The notes below the pieces were generated by a model, which ran no database searches, was not told where the DNA came from, and was given only the letters and a program-made list of their open reading frames with translations. The translations under genes and the position numbers were made by a program. From Pseudomonas orientalis (GTDB taxonomy: Bacteria; Pseudomonadota; Gammaproteobacteria; Pseudomonadales; Pseudomonadaceae), in assembly GCF_002934065.1 (NCBI RefSeq), contig NZ_CP018049.1, forward strand, positions 1,796,501 through 1,860,500: 64,000 nt of DNA. Direction: 5' to 3'. Of this stretch, positions 62,775 through 64,000 are shown piece after piece. Within the stretch, counting starts at the first letter, position 1. The number at the start of each line of letters is the position of its first letter.

Positions 62775-64000
62775 ATGCCCGCCGTCCTCTCCTTTTCCCT
62801 CAAGCAGGCACGCCGTATGGCGCTGGCGGCCCAGGGCTTTTCCGGGCGCCAGCCGCCGGCGCAGATAAAAGCAGCACATCTCAACCGCTTGATCGAACGC
62901 CTTGGCGTGCTGCAGATCGACTCAGTCAATGCGGTGGTGCGTTCCCATTACCTGCCGCTGTTTTCTCGACTGGGCAATTATTCCGCCTCGATGCTCGAAC
63001 AGGCCGCCTGGAGCCAGGGGCGGCGGCGTTCGCTGTTCGAATACTGGGGACACGAGGCCTCGCTGCTGCCCATGGCGATGTACCCATTGATGCGCTGGCG
63101 CATGGAGCGGGCCAGACAGGGGCGGGGGATTTATGCGCAAATGGCTCGGTTCGGACGTGAGCGGCAAGACACTGTCCGGCGCGTGCTGCAGGCCGTCGAG
63201 CAGCAGGGCGCGTTGGGCGCGGGCAGCTTGTCGACCCGTGCCGAGCGCGCCGGGCCCTGGTGGGATTGGAGTGACGAGAAGCATGCGCTGGAATGGCTGT
63301 TCGCAGCCGGTCTGGTGACCGTGGCGGGGCGGCGAGGGTTTGAGCGTCTGTACGATTTGCCGGAGCGAGTTATCCCCGGCGAGATCCTGCAAACCTTCGT
63401 GAGCGAAGCCGATGCCCAGCGTGGCTTGTTGCTGCACAGCGCCAGCGCACTGGGCGTGGCCACTGAAAAAGATCTGCGCGATTACTTTCGCCTCGATCCC
63501 GTCGACAGTCGCCAGCGCCTGGCCGAGTTGGTCGAGGAGGGGCAATTGCTGAGTTGCCAGGTGCAGGGCTGGAAGCAGTCGGCGTATTGCCTGCCCGAGC
63601 CGAAAGTACCACGCAGCGTGCCGGCCAGCGCATTGCTGTCGCCCTTTGATTCGTTGATCTGGGAGCGTGCCCGTACCGAACGCCTGTTCGATTTCCGTTA
63701 CCGGCTGGAAATCTATACCCCACAACACAAGCGGGTGTACGGCTACTACGTGCTGCCGTTTTTGCACTGCGAGCGGATCGCTGCGCGCGTTGATGTGCGT
63801 GCCGAACGGGCCAACAACTGCCTGGCGGTGCATGCTGTGCACGAGGAAGAGCAGGGCCTGGATGAGCCGGGCATGTTGGCGTTGGCGCTGAACCTGCGGC
63901 AGATGGCCGATTGGCTGGGGCTGCAACAGATCAAGCTCAATTGCCAGCGGGCCAGTGCCGCACGGTTACGCGAGGCGATGCTCAGGATCGATGCTGGGCT
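62775..64000 (+). CDS. YcaQ/AlkX-type winged-helix DNA glycosylase (3' truncated by window)
   Basis: 408 codons are present and the frame is still open at the end of the window. AAGGAG precedes the ATG. The protein belongs to the HTH_42/YcaQ family: QARRMALAAQGFSGRQPPAQ, LERLGVLQIDSVNAVVRSHY, which includes the QxD motif (QID) expected of the AlkX branch, then YWGHEASLLPMAMYPLMRW and SPFDSLIWERARTERLF. These monofunctional glycosylases unhook interstrand crosslinks and alkylated bases. It lies 44 bases after the DUF1127 gene. Confidence 0.88.
   Translation, partial: MPAVLSFSLKQARRMALAAQGFSGRQPPAQIKAAHLNRLIERLGVLQIDSVNAVVRSHYLPLFSRLGNYSASMLEQAAWSQGRRRSLFEYWGHEASLLPMAMYPLMRWRMERARQGRGIYAQMARFGRERQDTVRRVLQAVEQQGALGAGSLSTRAERAGPWWDWSDEKHALEWLFAAGLVTVAGRRGFERLYDLPERVIPGEILQTFVSEADAQRGLLLHSASALGVATEKDLRDYFRLDPVDSRQRLAELVEEGQLLSCQVQGWKQSAYCLPEPKVPRSVPASALLSPFDSLIWERARTERLFDFRYRLEIYTPQHKRVYGYYVLPFLHCERIAARVDVRAERANNCLAVHAVHEEEQGLDEPGMLALALNLRQMADWLGLQQIKLNCQRASAARLREAMLRIDAG

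Overview
The window reads as chromosomal DNA of a Pseudomonas of the fluorescens group. Supporting signs are the OprI-type lipoprotein, EarP with an EF-P carrying Arg32, the IhfB/Wzz...WbpV-WbpL-WbpM O-antigen order, and the intergenic REP/REPIN repeats (GTAGGAGCGAGCTTGCTCGC and TGTGGGAGGGGGCTTGCCCC types) typical of that group. Most of the window is GC-rich with dense, frame-intact genes. The exception is the AT-richer O-antigen block at about 2.3-12.8 kb.

Layout. (1) 1-14.9 kb: tail of ihfB, a LapA-type membrane protein, then a Wzx/Wzy-dependent O-antigen locus. It holds wzz, three GT2 glycosyltransferases, a flippase, an RmlD-like reductase and a FnlA/WbjB-like UDP-GlcNAc dehydratase/epimerase, an EpsG-like polymerase, an acyltransferase, and wbpV, wbpL and wbpM. 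ComEA follows. No UDP-sugar 2-epimerase is present, which bears on which L-sugar is made. (2) 15.4-18.6 kb: a GntR/FCD regulator, a DUF1989 protein, a small DUF2897-like protein and an ethanolamine-type permease. (3) 19.0-27.1 kb: a complete kdpFABCDE potassium uptake and sensing locus with repeats in three of its intergenic gaps and one downstream. (4) 27.2-36.7 kb: patatin phospholipase, lipoprotein, CHAD protein, thioesterase, Mpo1-like protein, a broken Rhs toxin remnant, a chemoreceptor, TatD, an MltF-like lytic transglycosylase and DoxX. (5) 36.8-42.6 kb: a small unknown protein, a Gld-like three-gene ABC exporter, an unknown coiled-coil protein, and GreB. (6) 42.6-50.2 kb: YbbP/YbbA with divergent TesA, an unknown protein, an L,D-transpeptidase convergent with its probable substrate OprI, a short GNAT, and DAHP synthase. 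(7) 50.3-64.0 kb: PilZ, thioredoxin-like, PanE-like, 5'-nucleotidase, Usp, CysB, a Gre paralogue, EarP/EF-P, a secreted hydrolase, Ohr/OhrR, two LysR regulators, a TauE-type exporter, a DUF1127 protein and a YcaQ-type protein cut by the window end.

The most interesting items are: the O-antigen locus that builds a 4,6-dideoxygenated L-HexNAc without a 2-epimerase; a decayed Rhs toxin whose C-terminal domain can be recovered in another frame after single-base shifts at homopolymers; the Gld-like ABC ATPase with a non-canonical signature motif next to an unrecognised coiled-coil protein; REPINs invading the kdp operon; one REPIN nested inside another between ohr and ohrR; and a PilZ protein with a degenerate c-di-GMP motif whose start codon overlaps that of a divergent thioredoxin-like gene. 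No clear new defence or mobile system was seen.
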